The notes beneath the pieces were generated by a model. That model did not search any database, was not told where the DNA came from, and saw only the letters and a program-made list of their open reading frames with translations. Both the position numbers and the translations under genes were made by a program. From DASSUC01 sp035649895 (GTDB taxonomy: Bacteria > Actinomycetota > Actinomycetes > Mycobacteriales > Micromonosporaceae): a DNA stretch of 64,000 nt. The stretch covers positions 1 through 64,000 of the forward strand of contig DASRIS010000085.1 of NCBI GenBank assembly GCA_035649895.1, read 5' to 3'. This document shows positions 1-9,129 of the stretch, one piece after another. Numbering within the stretch: the first letter of the stretch is position 1; each line of letters opens with the position of its first letter.

Positions 1-2715
1 CAGCGCGGCCGCCTGGCCGAGGGTGTCGAGCAGCATCTGCCGGCAGGCGCTGAGCGAGCCGCCGCCGCAGTACGTACGGCCCAGCCCGCCGGCGACCGGG
101 TCACCGAGCACGGTACGGATGTCATTGTCGACATAGCCCCACCAGCCCTGCTGGAACGCTGAGCCGCGGTGCGTCTGGCCGTGGCCGGCCCACTCCACCG
201 TGCCGTTGCGGGTGCCGTTCTGCCCGAGCGACGGCGACTCGTTCACCGAGATCGCGTCGACCATCGCGGCGTAGAGGTCGGTGCCGAGGTCGGGCCGGAA
301 CTCGGCGGCGACGAGCAGTGGCCACCACGCGTCCATGACGCGGATGGCGTCCGTGTGCTGGTACACCCGCGAACCGGACGCGGTCTCCAGCCGCCGTGAC
401 CCGGCCTGGCGCCAGCTCTGCAGCTGGGAGACCACGTTCGCCAGGGTCGGGTCGGTGACCGGCTGGCTGTTGACCACCCGCAGCAGGTCGCCGAGCACCT
501 CCTGGCCGCGCAGGTCGGTTACGCCCGCCTCGGCCATGATCCGCACCACGCGGGCGCGGTCGAACCGCTGCCCGGCGTTGATCACCGAGCGGATCGGCCG
601 GTCCAGCAGATGTCCCCGGTGCACCGCACCGAAGCTGAAGTTGCCGTCCGCCGCGCTGTAGTCGTACGCCTGCTTGTTGTTCCAGCTGATGTAGTAGTCC
701 TGGTTGACCGACTGGGGATGGGCGCTGGGCGGGGTGTAGCTGGCGGTGTTCGTGTCCGGGTTCCAGCCCACCCACTCGTAGGCCGCGTCCGCCCGGGTGG
801 GCAGGTTCGGGTCGGCGCCTGCGGGCCGCACCGGGTTGTCGCCGGAGTTGAAGTACGCCGCCTCGGTCGAGTTGACGTAGAACCAGATGAACGCGTAGCC
901 CACGTTGGACGCCGAGCTCTGGAACGCGGCGGCCGAGCCCATCACCGACGGGTCGTTGAACATCTGGAACCCGATCGCCGAGTCCGCCTCGTGCCGGTAG
1001 GTCGAGCGCAGCTTGGTGAAGACGGTCGGTGCCCCGTTCACCAGCCCGCGCCACTCCACCAGGCCGTACTTGGTGCGCAGCGACCGCAGCGTGTACGAGC
1101 CGGCCGGCGTCGGGTCGGCCGTGCTCGGTGACCAGGAGTTGGTGTGCTCGATGACCTCCATCGGCAGGCACTGGCCGTGGTAGAGGTACTTGTTGGACTG
1201 CAGCGTCGGCGGCGTGCCATCGGTCGTGCACAGGGGCACGGCGTACGTGTCGGTGATGTCCTGACCGGCGGAGGTTGCGCTCCACGCGTAGTCCTGGCCC
1301 CGGCCCAGCAGCACGTAGAGGTTGATGCCGGCGAAGGCGGCCCCGCGCGCGCTGATGCCCGGCCCTTGCAGCTCCTGGAGCATCAGCAGCTGCGGGGAGA
1401 AGTAGCCGGTCTGCGGGCCGAACACGGCGACCGGGTGCCCGGTGGTGGTGTGCGCACCGGAGATCACCACGGCGTTGGACATGCCGTGCGCCTTGATCGC
1501 ACCGAGCCCGGCGAGCATGCCGCCGGTGACCCGGTTGCCGCCGGTGCCACTGGCCGCCGCGCCGGCTGCGGCCGCGCCGCCGGCACCGGTCGCCGTGCCG
1601 GCACCGGTCGCCGCGCCGCCCGGGGTCGATGTCACGGTGCCCGCCGATCCGGTGCGGTTGTAGACCAGTGGCTCGGAGACGACGGTGCCCCCGTCCGGCA
1701 GCACCACGCTGGGCGCGCCGGCCGGCGCCTGCCCGTACGGGAAGCTCTGTCCGTTGTGGAGGGTGAGAACGCTCTCCGGGTCGTTCTGGGAGCGGAACGC
1801 CTGCCACACCTGGTCGCCGACGGTGACGCCGAAGCGCGCCCGGGCCGCGATGCGCACCAGCGCGGACTGCATCTCCCCGCCACCGCCGCCGCCGAACAGG
1901 CCGCCGACCACACCGGCGATGGCGATCAGGTCGCTCATCACGAACGGCTGGGGGCTGCCCTGGTTGGCGAGGTTGTACTCGCCCGGGCAGTTGGCGTTGG
2001 CGATGCACTGGCTGATGTACGCGTTCACCCCGGTGATGTAGGCGCCCACGTCGTCGTAGAGCTGCTGGCCGCGGGGGCCCTTCAGCCGCAGCGCGTCGAC
2101 CTGGGCCTGGAGGTCTGCGGCGGTGTACGGCGCGTTGCGCCAGATGCTCTGCTCCAGCTCCTGGTTGCCTGGCGAGCCACCGGCGAACGGGGTGAGCCGG
2201 CCCCGACCGGCGCGGCGCATCAGGTCCATGACGAACAGCCGGTCCTGGGCTCCGGCAAAGCCGGCGCCGAACATCGTGCCGGCCCGGGTGGTGCCGGTGA
2301 TATGCGGTACGCCGGTGGCCCGGTCCCGCACGATCGTCACGTCCGAGCGCGGCTGGATGGTGCTCTCCACCTGGCCCGCCGGTACTCCGAACGAGCCGTC
2401 GTTGAAGTAGCGCGAGAGCTGCTCGTCGGTCACCCCGGAGTAGCCATAGATCAGGTTCGCGTACTTGTCCAGCTGGTCCACCCAGTGCGCGGGCCGCGTG
2501 CCGAACAGCTGGTGCGCCAGGATCGCGGTCAACGTCGCATTGCCGTTCTGCCCCGGCGGCAGGATGTCGCTGCACTCGCCCAGGCAGTAGTCGTTGCTGG
2601 TGAAGACGGCGGCCGCGGCGGGCTGGGGCGGCAGTCCTACGAGGACCGTCGCTACGCCGACGGCCAAGGCGCTGCCCAGCGCCATGGCCCGGCCACGGAT
2701 GGATGGTCGGGGCAT
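1..2715 (-). CDS. Secreted penicillin acylase family (Ntn) hydrolase, 3' end outside window
   Basis: The family hydrolyses amide bonds (beta-lactam side chains, acyl-homoserine lactones, acylated peptides) after self-cleavage into two chains. The ATG at 2715 opens a signal peptide (MPRPSIRGRAMALG, a hydrophobic stretch, then PQPAAAA), so the protein is exported. The frame stays open for 905 codons to the left edge, so the C-terminus is missing. Around residue 413 the segment HGMSNAVVISGAH looks like the start of the beta chain, with Ser413 the probable N-terminal nucleophile. It is followed by TTTGHPVAVFGPQTGYFSPQ, which is typical of the family. A Gly/Ala/Thr-rich linker (about residues 364-388) precedes the cleavage site. 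The substrate cannot be predicted. The family call is firm; the cleavage residue is inferred from the motif. Confidence 0.88.
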   Translation of the reverse strand, partial: MPRPSIRGRAMALGSALAVGVATVLVGLPPQPAAAAVFTSNDYCLGECSDILPPGQNGNATLTAILAHQLFGTRPAHWVDQLDKYANLIYGYSGVTDEQLSRYFNDGSFGVPAGQVESTIQPRSDVTIVRDRATGVPHITGTTRAGTMFGAGFAGAQDRLFVMDLMRRAGRGRLTPFAGGSPGNQELEQSIWRNAPYTAADLQAQVDALRLKGPRGQQLYDDVGAYITGVNAYISQCIANANCPGEYNLANQGSPQPFVMSDLIAIAGVVGGLFGGGGGGEMQSALVRIAARARFGVTVGDQVWQAFRSQNDPESVLTLHNGQSFPYGQAPAGAPSVVLPDGGTVVSEPLVYNRTGSAGTVTSTPGGAATGAGTATGAGGAAAAGAAASGTGGNRVTGGMLAGLGAIKAHGMSNAVVISGAHTTTGHPVAVFGPQTGYFSPQLLMLQELQGPGISARGAAFAGINLYVLLGRGQDYAWSATSAGQDITDTYAVPLCTTDGTPPTLQSNKYLYHGQCLPMEVIEHTNSWSPSTADPTPAGSYTLRSLRTKYGLVEWRGLVNGAPTVFTKLRSTYRHEADSAIGFQMFNDPSVMGSAAAFQSSASNVGYAFIWFYVNSTEAAYFNSGDNPVRPAGADPNLPTRADAAYEWVGWNPDTNTASYTPPSAHPQSVNQDYYISWNNKQAYDYSAADGNFSFGAVHRGHLLDRPIRSVINAGQRFDRARVVRIMAEAGVTDLRGQEVLGDLLRVVNSQPVTDPTLANVVSQLQSWRQAGSRRLETASGSRVYQHTDAIRVMDAWWPLLVAAEFRPDLGTDLYAAMVDAISVNESPSLGQNGTRNGTVEWAGHGQTHRGSAFQQGWWGYVDNDIRTVLGDPVAGGLGRTYCGGGSLSACRQMLLDTLGQAAAL

Positions 2716-2818
2716 GAGACAGGTCCCTTCGCGAGCTTCCGGCGGGTGTTGGATGGTGCGGTCGGCTCGGCGCCGCGGTCCCGCGGCCCTGGCACCTCCC
2801 CGGCTTCGACGCGGAAGT

Positions 2819-2851
2819 GAGAATCCTTCGTAATTTGTCGTAATGATTCTC
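2819..2851. promoter_or_regulatory. AT-rich inverted repeat upstream of the acylase gene
   Basis: GAGAATC (2819-2825) and GATTCTC (2845-2851) flank a 19-base AT-rich spacer that repeats TCGTAAT twice. This is an island of low GC about 105 bases upstream of the acylase start, and probably marks its promoter or operator. It vaguely resembles Fur/Zur-type sites, but no regulator can be named. The rest of the 336-base divergent gap (2716-3051) holds only the iron box described separately. Confidence 0.4.
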
Positions 2852-3028
2852 GTCGCTGCCTGTCGCTCGGTAGCGGTCCTTCACCTTTCGTGAATGCCGG
2901 CACACGCCCCGAACCCGGAGCCGGGGCGTCATATAGGGGTATGAATGTCTGTGCCCTGTGTGGGACTGCTCCGCCAGGGGGCGCGGTGAGCCGCGGTCGC
3001 AGGATGCGGGCCTCCGGGGTTGTGTATC

Positions 3029-3047
3029 TAAGGCAAGCCTTACCTTA
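3029..3047 (+). promoter_or_regulatory. IdeR/DmdR-type iron box overlapping a leaderless promoter
   Basis: TAAGGCAAGCCTTACCTTA matches about 14 of 19 positions of the actinobacterial DtxR/IdeR box TTAGGTTAGSCTAACCTAA, with the conserved AGG...CCT cores. TACCTT (3041-3046) fits a TANNNT -10 element. Transcription starting 6-7 bases later would begin at the GTG start codon (3052), so the mRNA is likely leaderless; no ribosome site is seen. Repressor bound here would cover the -10 element. The iron-repression reading is inference from motif and position. Confidence 0.65.
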
Positions 3048-3051
3048 GAAT

Positions 3052-5760
3052 GTGCCGGTGGCCCTCCGCTCCGATCCGCTGCGCGTCCCCACGACCGTGC
3101 CCTTCGCCCGTGACCTCGCCGTCCACGGCGACCGGCCGGCCATCATCGCCCCGGAGGGCGCCCTCTCCTACCGTGACCTGGCCGCCCGCGTGGACGCCAT
3201 GGCCCGGCGGCTGGGCCGCGAGCGGCGGCTGGTACTGCTCGCCGCCGCCAACACCGTCGACTGCGTCGTGGTGTACCTCGCCGCACTCGCTGCCGGCCAC
3301 CCGCTCCTGCTGGTGCCCGGCGACCGGCGGCAGAGCGTCCGGCCGCTGGTCGACGCGTACGACCCGGACGTCGTCGTGCGAGCGACCGGGCAGCGGTGCC
3401 AGCTTGACGAGCGCCGCCCGGTCTCCACCCACGCCCTCCACCCGGACCTCGCGCTGCTGCTGAGCACGTCCGGGTCGACCGGCTCGCCGAAGCTGGTGCG
3501 GCTCTCCCACGAGAACCTCCACGCCAACGCCGAGGCGATCGCCGGGTACCTCGCCATCCGCAACAGCGACCGGGCCGCCACCACGCTGCCCATGCACTAC
3601 TGCTACGGGCTCTCGGTCATCAACAGCCACCTGCTGCGCGGGGCGGGCCTGATCCTCACCGACCTCTCGGTGGCCGACCCCCACTTCTGGGAGCTGTTCC
3701 GGCGGCAGCGCGGCACCACGTTCGCCGGTGTTCCGTACACCTTCGACCTGCTCGACCGGGTCGGGTTCGCCGCCATGCGGCTGCCGAACCTGCGGTATGT
3801 CACCCAGGCCGGGGGCCGGCTCACTGCCGACCGGGTACGGCGCTACGCCGAGCTGGGCCGGCGTCACGGCTGGGACCTGTTCGTGATGTACGGCCAGACC
3901 GAGGCGACGGCGCGGATGGCGTACCTGCCGCCGGACCTGGCGCACTCCCGGCCCGAGGCGATCGGCGTGCCGGTGCCCGGCGGGTCGTTCCGGCTCGAGC
4001 CGCTGCCGGAGTGGCCCGAACCCGGCGTCGGCGAGCTGGCGTACGAAGGCCCGAACGTGATGCTGGGCTACGCCGAGAGCCCGTCCGACCTGCGTCTCGG
4101 GCGCACCGTTACGCAGCTGCGCACCGGCGATGTGGCCCGTCGCGCCAGCGACGGCCTGTACGAGCTGGTCGGCCGCAGGAGCGGGTTCGCCAAGATCCTC
4201 GGCCTGCGGATCGACCCACACCGGGTGGAGGCTCTGCTCGGGCGGCACGGCGTGACCTCGTGCTGCGTCGGCGGCGATGGTGAGCTGGTCGTCGCCGCCG
4301 CAACCGGCGCTGCGGCCGAGCACGGCGCTGCGGCCGAGCACGGCGCCGTGGCCGAGTATGGCGGTGCGGTCGAGCATGGCGGTGCGGTCGCGGGTGGCGG
4401 CGGTGACGAGCTGCGGATCCGGCGGCTGGTGGCGCAGGAGTGCGGGCTGCCGGCGTCCGCGGTCCGGGTCCACCTGCTCGCCCACCTGCCGAGGCTGGCC
4501 ACGGGCAAGCCCGACTACCAGGCGGTACGGGAGCTGGCGCGCACTTCCGGCGCCGGGGTCACCGACCAACCCCCGCCCACCGCCTCCCCACCCCTACCGC
4601 CCCCGGCACCACCACCGCAGGCCGGCCCGGCGGACCTGTGCCGGCTCTACGCCGAGGTTCTCGGTCGCGCCGAGGTCACCGAGGAGAGCAGCTTCGTCAG
4701 CCTGGGCGGGGACTCGCTCTCCTACGTCGAGATGTCCCTGCGGCTCGAACGCGCCCTCGGCCACCTGCCTCCCGGCTGGCACGACCTGCCGATCCGCTGC
4801 CTTCGGCCGCCCGAGCAGGACCGGCCCCGGCGCATCCGGGCGCTGGAGACCAGCGTGGCGCTGCGAGCGGTATCGATTGTGCTCATCGTCGGCTCGCACA
4901 TCCCGCTGTTCACCATCAAAGGCGGCGCCCACCTGCTGCTCGGCGTCGCCGGGTTCAACTTCGCCCGCTTCCACCTCACCGCCGCCGGCCGCCGCGAACG
5001 CATCCGCCACATCACCGGCAGCATCGCGCGGGTGGCCCTGCCCAGCATGGCCTGGATCGCGCTCATGCTGGTCGTCACCGACGACTACCGCCTGACCAAC
5101 CTGGCCCTGCTGCACGGCATCTTCGGCCCGCCCAACGGGCGTACCGAGTGGCACTTCTGGTTTATCGAGACCCTGGTCTATATCTTGCTAGCCCTGGTCG
5201 CCGTCCTGGCCGTCCCGCTGGCAGACCGCGCGGAGCGGCGCGTGCCGTTCGGGTTCCCGCTGGCGCTCGTAGCCTTCGGCCTGGTCACCCGCTATGACCT
5301 GCCCGGCATCCGGGACTCCCGCCCCCCATCGGCCGTCATCGTCTTCTGGCTGTTCGCGCTGGGCTGGGCCGCGGCCAGGGCGACCACGGTCTGGCAACGC
5401 GCGCTGGTGACGGTCGCGGCCGTCGTCACCGTTCCCGGGGCCTTCAACGAGCCGCAGCGCGAGGTGCTCATCATCGCCGGGCTGGCGCTGCTGACCTGGG
5501 TCCGCAACGTGCCGAGCCTGGCGGTGGTGAACCGCGTCGCGGCCGTGCTCGCCGCGAGCTCGCTCTATATCTATCTCACCCACTGGCAGGTCTACCCCCG
5601 CCTCGACGGCGTCTCGCCGCTGCTCGCCCTGGTCGCATCGCTGGCCGTCGGCATCGGGTACGCCGCAGCGGCGAGGCGCGCCGGCAGGTGGTGGACGGGA
5701 CGCCGGGTCAGCCCAGCGTCATCCGGAAGGTCAGGTAGTCCACCCGCCACCCGTCCCTGA
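3052..5760 (+). CDS. Adenylation - carrier - membrane acyltransferase-3 fusion protein
   Basis: This 902-residue protein has three parts. Residues about 1-500 are an AMP-dependent ligase/adenylation domain (core STSGSTGSPKLV; YGQTEA) that would activate an acid as acyl-AMP. Residues about 525-590 are a carrier domain (LGGDSLSY, phosphopantetheine Ser555). Residues about 605-880 are a multi-helix membrane region resembling acyltransferase family 3 (LRAVSIVLIVGSHIP near its start). The protein probably loads a substrate on its own carrier and passes it to a membrane-side acyltransferase. GTG 3052 is chosen because the iron box and -10 element end just before it. Residues about 419-448 are a short-repeat linker of Ala-Glu-His-Gly units. 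The iron box suggests a role in siderophore or iron-stress metabolism, but no other siderophore gene is visible nearby. The domain calls are strong; the substrate is unknown. Confidence 0.85.
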   Translation: MPVALRSDPLRVPTTVPFARDLAVHGDRPAIIAPEGALSYRDLAARVDAMARRLGRERRLVLLAAANTVDCVVVYLAALAAGHPLLLVPGDRRQSVRPLVDAYDPDVVVRATGQRCQLDERRPVSTHALHPDLALLLSTSGSTGSPKLVRLSHENLHANAEAIAGYLAIRNSDRAATTLPMHYCYGLSVINSHLLRGAGLILTDLSVADPHFWELFRRQRGTTFAGVPYTFDLLDRVGFAAMRLPNLRYVTQAGGRLTADRVRRYAELGRRHGWDLFVMYGQTEATARMAYLPPDLAHSRPEAIGVPVPGGSFRLEPLPEWPEPGVGELAYEGPNVMLGYAESPSDLRLGRTVTQLRTGDVARRASDGLYELVGRRSGFAKILGLRIDPHRVEALLGRHGVTSCCVGGDGELVVAAATGAAAEHGAAAEHGAVAEYGGAVEHGGAVAGGGGDELRIRRLVAQECGLPASAVRVHLLAHLPRLATGKPDYQAVRELARTSGAGVTDQPPPTASPPLPPPAPPPQAGPADLCRLYAEVLGRAEVTEESSFVSLGGDSLSYVEMSLRLERALGHLPPGWHDLPIRCLRPPEQDRPRRIRALETSVALRAVSIVLIVGSHIPLFTIKGGAHLLLGVAGFNFARFHLTAAGRRERIRHITGSIARVALPSMAWIALMLVVTDDYRLTNLALLHGIFGPPNGRTEWHFWFIETLVYILLALVAVLAVPLADRAERRVPFGFPLALVAFGLVTRYDLPGIRDSRPPSAVIVFWLFALGWAAARATTVWQRALVTVAAVVTVPGAFNEPQREVLIIAGLALLTWVRNVPSLAVVNRVAAVLAASSLYIYLTHWQVYPRLDGVSPLLALVASLAVGIGYAAAARRAGRWWTGRRVSPASSGRSGSPPATRP
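4309..4400 (+). repeat. In-frame short tandem repeat in linker
   Basis: Repeated GCGGCCGAGCACGGC-like units encode an Ala/Glu/His/Gly-rich linker between the adenylation subdomains of the iron-regulated fusion protein. Confidence 0.7.
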
Positions 5761-6093
5761 CCAGGTGCTCCTGGGCGACCACGGTCACCGCGAACCCTTC
5801 CTCGCCGGCCAGGCGCCGCAGGTAGGCCAGGTCGCCGGACGTGCCGAAGAAGATGAGCATGCGGCCGCCCGGCGCCAGATGCCGCCCGGCCTGCCGGAAG
5901 AACGTCGTCATGGCGCGCGAGACCCCGGTGATCGGCTGCACATCAGGCGGCACCACCAGGGTCAGACCCAGATAGGCGTACGTGCGTTCCGCGCGCCCCT
6001 CGGCCCGCGCCATCCGGTACGCGTTCTCGTGCCACCGGCGGATCCGCTAGGACTCCTCGGCCGAGACCATGGGCGTGTAGCCCGCCGGGGTCA
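5708..6093 (-). pseudogene. Remnant of class I SAM-dependent methyltransferase
   Basis: Translation from ATG 6093 gives MTPAGYTPMVSAEES, a TAG stop at about 6048-6050, then RIRRWHENAYRMARAEG and on to YLGLTLVVPPDVQPITGVS without a further stop. The next residues are RAMTTFFRQAGRHLAPGG and LIFFGTSGDLAYLRRL. In intact relatives known to me, a SAM-binding core of roughly 90 residues (DMGTGSG motif, then a DPPF-type motif) lies between ITGVS and the AMTTFF segment. Here the two ends are joined directly. The gene therefore has a premature stop and an internal deletion, and cannot make an active enzyme. Its 3' end overlaps the tail of the convergent fusion gene by 53 bases. Confidence 0.7.
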
Positions 6094-6143
6094 TCTGTTC
6101 ATCGCGGCCTGGCCCGTCGACCTGTCGCACGAGGGGCCCGACA

Positions 6144-7376
6144 TCACAGCAAGTCGCTACGCGGCGCGTCAATCGGCGCTCCGGCGGCGCGTAGCTCAGC
6201 CAGCAGGGCTGTCATCTCGTTCTCAACCGCCCCCTCTACCACCAGGTCGATCCAGCTTCCCGGGGTCAGATCGTTTTGTGCGGTTGCCGGTGGCAGCCGT
6301 ACGTAAGTGAATGCGGGCCGGGGCCTCCCGTCGAGATCTATAACCACCGCGACCTCTTCGAAGGAACGCCGCTCGAGCCGATCCAACCTCGCCTTTCCCC
6401 ACCAGGAGAGTTCGTAGGCGACACCATCGAACGCGTGCTGCGCGTTCCCGGTGTACTGGATGGTTGCCCGGGCCGGGCCGGCGAGCAAGCTACGGATATC
6501 GCGCTGCCAACCGCGGAGGACGGCGGGGCCAAGCGGGCGGGCGTCCGACACGTCACGAAGCATCTTATGGGAGGCCATATGCACTCCCCAGCTGAAGTAG
6601 GTGTAGGTCCGAGCAAGATCGCGAACATCTTGCGGTGTCAGCCCGGGCAGCTCGTTGGCGCGTTTGACTAGTTGCTGGGCGAGCGTGTTCGCGAGAGTCC
6701 GAGCATTTTCAATAAACAGCGACATTACGGGTCTGCTGGTGGTGCCGAGCGGACCGGGTAACCGGGTCTCGAACAGGAAGTTGATGATCGGGTCATGGCT
6801 GTACGGGTCAATTAGGCTAACGTCATTCAGCTGTACGCTCTCAAAGTCCGCTCGGATGCGGAAACTCTGTGGAAACCGCTCCAGCAAGCTGGCGTAACCT
6901 TCCGCCCAGCTTGTGGCGACCCGGCTGCTGATCTGGATGCGGATCATCTCTACGCCTCGGTTGAGCGCCTCTTCCTCGGCTTTCATCAGCTCACCGTACA
7001 TATCTGCCCGACCCTCATGGTGGAATCCCCAGCCGGTCCGATACACGGTCTCCTTGGAGTTGCGGATGTGCATCACCAGCTCGTCGTAGTACCGCCGTTC
7101 GCTCTCGGCGTCGACGATCGCCATATATCGCACTACCTGTTCGCGTGGCCGGACCCTCGCCCGGGCTGCCGGATCACGGAGCGAAGCTGTTGGCGGAGTG
7201 GTAAAGTGCAGCCGTTTGTGCCGCCGAACTCCCTCAATCCGTATATAAAGAACCAAACCAATCAAAGCTATCAAAACGCCAGCTCCCTGCCATGCAGGTT
7301 GGCTGAGGATGTCCAGCAGCGACACTCTGGCCATCACCTCGCACGTCGTCTGGCGGATCTCTCGGCGGTGCTCCAA
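6144..7376 (-). CDS. Membrane-anchored protein with gamma-glutamylcyclotransferase-like C-terminus
   Basis: This 410-residue protein has one transmembrane helix (about residues 29-47). Residues about 75-225 form a mixed alpha/beta region with SRVATSWAEGY and LNDVSLIDPYSHDP; it faintly recalls PLD-like proteins but has no HKD motif. Residues about 255-395 resemble GGCT/AIG2-like proteins: YFSWGVHMASHKML sits where families have YFAYGSNM, followed by LGPAVLRGW, and later GVAYELSWWGKARLDRLE with a candidate catalytic Glu, then PRPAFTYV. The YGSN loop is degenerate, so cyclotransferase activity is uncertain. ATG 7334 (residue 15) is a possible alternative start. The divergent neighbour starts at 7558. 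Its place among conflict-type genes suggests an accessory role, but the function is unknown. Confidence 0.6.
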   Translation of the reverse strand: MEHRREIRQTTCEVMARVSLLDILSQPAWQGAGVLIALIGLVLYIRIEGVRRHKRLHFTTPPTASLRDPAARARVRPREQVVRYMAIVDAESERRYYDELVMHIRNSKETVYRTGWGFHHEGRADMYGELMKAEEEALNRGVEMIRIQISSRVATSWAEGYASLLERFPQSFRIRADFESVQLNDVSLIDPYSHDPIINFLFETRLPGPLGTTSRPVMSLFIENARTLANTLAQQLVKRANELPGLTPQDVRDLARTYTYFSWGVHMASHKMLRDVSDARPLGPAVLRGWQRDIRSLLAGPARATIQYTGNAQHAFDGVAYELSWWGKARLDRLERRSFEEVAVVIDLDGRPRPAFTYVRLPPATAQNDLTPGSWIDLVVEGAVENEMTALLAELRAAGAPIDAPRSDLL

Positions 7377-7557
7377 GGGCCTGTTCGTTCATGGGCGGCT
7401 ACTCATGGTATCCGAGCTGTGCTATTAAGGTCATGGCCTCGTTTGGGCCGGGCGCGGGCAGCCAGCGTCGTTTGGAGGCCGCCCATCCTGCCTGCGCCTT
7501 GACCGCCTTGTCGACGGCAGTGTGGGCCGGGCCCCCGATGACCTCTACGATGGCGCG

Positions 7558-9057
7558 GTGAGTGCAGAGAGTCGTAGTCGTGGCCGGTCGGCCTCCCGCT
7601 TGTCCAGCCGCGGCGACGCAGTGCCGAACCTGCTGGAGAAGCAGCTTGAGCAGGCTGAGCATCTGCTGTCGGTCGATGACCCGGTAGAGGCGGAGCTGCA
7701 CGTCGCCGGCATGATCTCCCTCGCTAAGTTCGGGGGGCTCGGCTCGGAGCTGAACGACATGCTCTTCCTGGCCCTTGTAAAGGCCGCCAGCGAGAACCCA
7801 TCGCCGCATGCCGCAACGCTGCTGCGTACGGTAGTGGCGATCGGGTCACCCAGCCAGCGACGAGTAGCGAGCAACGCGCTGGGCATAGTGACCGCCGCTG
7901 GGCACTTTCCTCCTGAGTGGACGGTCCAGCTCGGGCGAGCAGTGCCTGAGCGGGCGTGGCGCAGGTTCGACGTCTTCGGCGACGCGGAGATCATCACGGT
8001 GACGTTCCGCTACGGCGATGCTGAGCATGTGGTCGTCGTACAGGTCGACAGGTGCCGCGAGCCTGTGGCGCTCAACATCATTGTGACGGGCGCGGTCGCT
8101 GACGTGCTGTCACACATCCAGAGCGATGATGACCCACTGATGCGGGTAGAGCCGCTCGACCTGGACGACGTCCGTCATCGCATCGAGCCGGCGTTGGCCC
8201 GCTGCGACCAGGGCGGGTCCGCCGAGCTGAGCGGCCCGTCGTTGGTCTGCCTGCCGGTCGCCCGGGCTCGCGTACGGCGGCTACCCGCTGGCGGCCAGCC
8301 GCCGGAGCTCCGCAGCTTCACGGCGGCCGACCGGGACGCGGCGGTGGCGGACTTCCTGGCCGGCGCGCACGCCGCCGATGCGGGCGAGGAGAAGACCGCG
8401 CGGTTCTGGGGTGAGGTGCTCACCGGGTACAGCGGCTACGTGCCGGGGGAGGCGCCCACCCGGGTCGGCCCCCGCAAGGTGTCGGAGATGCTGCTGTCCT
8501 ACGTGCCGAACACCTTCACCCTCACCGGCGCGCAACGTGACGGGATGTCCAGCGCGGTCACTGCGTGGGCCCGGTGGTCCGCCGAGCGTCAGGAGCTGGA
8601 CAAGCCCGCAACCGCCCACCTGGAAGAGCATCTGCCCAAGGTGTTCGCGGAGTTCGATGAGGCGTACGACCATCCGGACAGCATCCTGGTCCGCAGCTAC
8701 CTGACCGACATATCCACGGTCACCGCCGATGCGACAGTGCTGGGCTTCGCCCTGCACCGCCGGCACCTCGCCGTCCCGGTTCCCGAGGCGCGCACCGGCG
8801 CAGACCACATCCGGCTGCTGGACGCGGCAGACCCCACCAACCGGCGCGCGATCGTCGAGAGTGAGTGCGGCGAGTGCGAGCTACCTGCTGGCATGACCCG
8901 GGCCCAGTTCCTCGACGCTGCCGTACGCGTCGTCGAGCAGCTATGGCACGACGACCCACCGGAGATCTGGCAGGAGGCCCAACGCCTGTCCGCCGCCGGC
9001 CTCGCTAACCACGACGTCATCCACCGGCTTGTCGCTGGTGCCCGCAGCGGTGGCTGA
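7558..9057 (+). CDS. Hypothetical protein, DUF1841-like C-terminus
   Basis: I do not recognise this 499-residue soluble protein as a whole. GTG 7558 is preferred because an upstream extension reads as low-quality sequence. Residues about 20-110 look helical. The middle (about 150-230) is beta-rich with a run of valines. The end has SECGECELPAGM, then WHDDPPEIWQEAQRL and NHDVIHRLV. That ending resembles the C-terminal signature of DUF1841-type proteins, which is suggestive only. No signal peptide or membrane segment is seen. It is followed by another unknown gene on the same strand, 72 bases downstream. Confidence 0.6.
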   Translation: MSAESRSRGRSASRLSSRGDAVPNLLEKQLEQAEHLLSVDDPVEAELHVAGMISLAKFGGLGSELNDMLFLALVKAASENPSPHAATLLRTVVAIGSPSQRRVASNALGIVTAAGHFPPEWTVQLGRAVPERAWRRFDVFGDAEIITVTFRYGDAEHVVVVQVDRCREPVALNIIVTGAVADVLSHIQSDDDPLMRVEPLDLDDVRHRIEPALARCDQGGSAELSGPSLVCLPVARARVRRLPAGGQPPELRSFTAADRDAAVADFLAGAHAADAGEEKTARFWGEVLTGYSGYVPGEAPTRVGPRKVSEMLLSYVPNTFTLTGAQRDGMSSAVTAWARWSAERQELDKPATAHLEEHLPKVFAEFDEAYDHPDSILVRSYLTDISTVTADATVLGFALHRRHLAVPVPEARTGADHIRLLDAADPTNRRAIVESECGECELPAGMTRAQFLDAAVRVVEQLWHDDPPEIWQEAQRLSAAGLANHDVIHRLVAGARSGG

Positions 9058-9129
9058 CCCGTCCAAAAAGGCTGACCTGTCCGAAACTGGCCCGTACCGC
9101 ACGCCGGCCTGTGCCGAAAGCTGGAGACC

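Noticed and set aside
122..2932. A 936-codon open frame on the minus strand over the acylase
   Set aside because: Its product is Arg/Pro-rich and featureless. A different minus frame starting at 2715 gives a clean signal peptide and acylase motifs.
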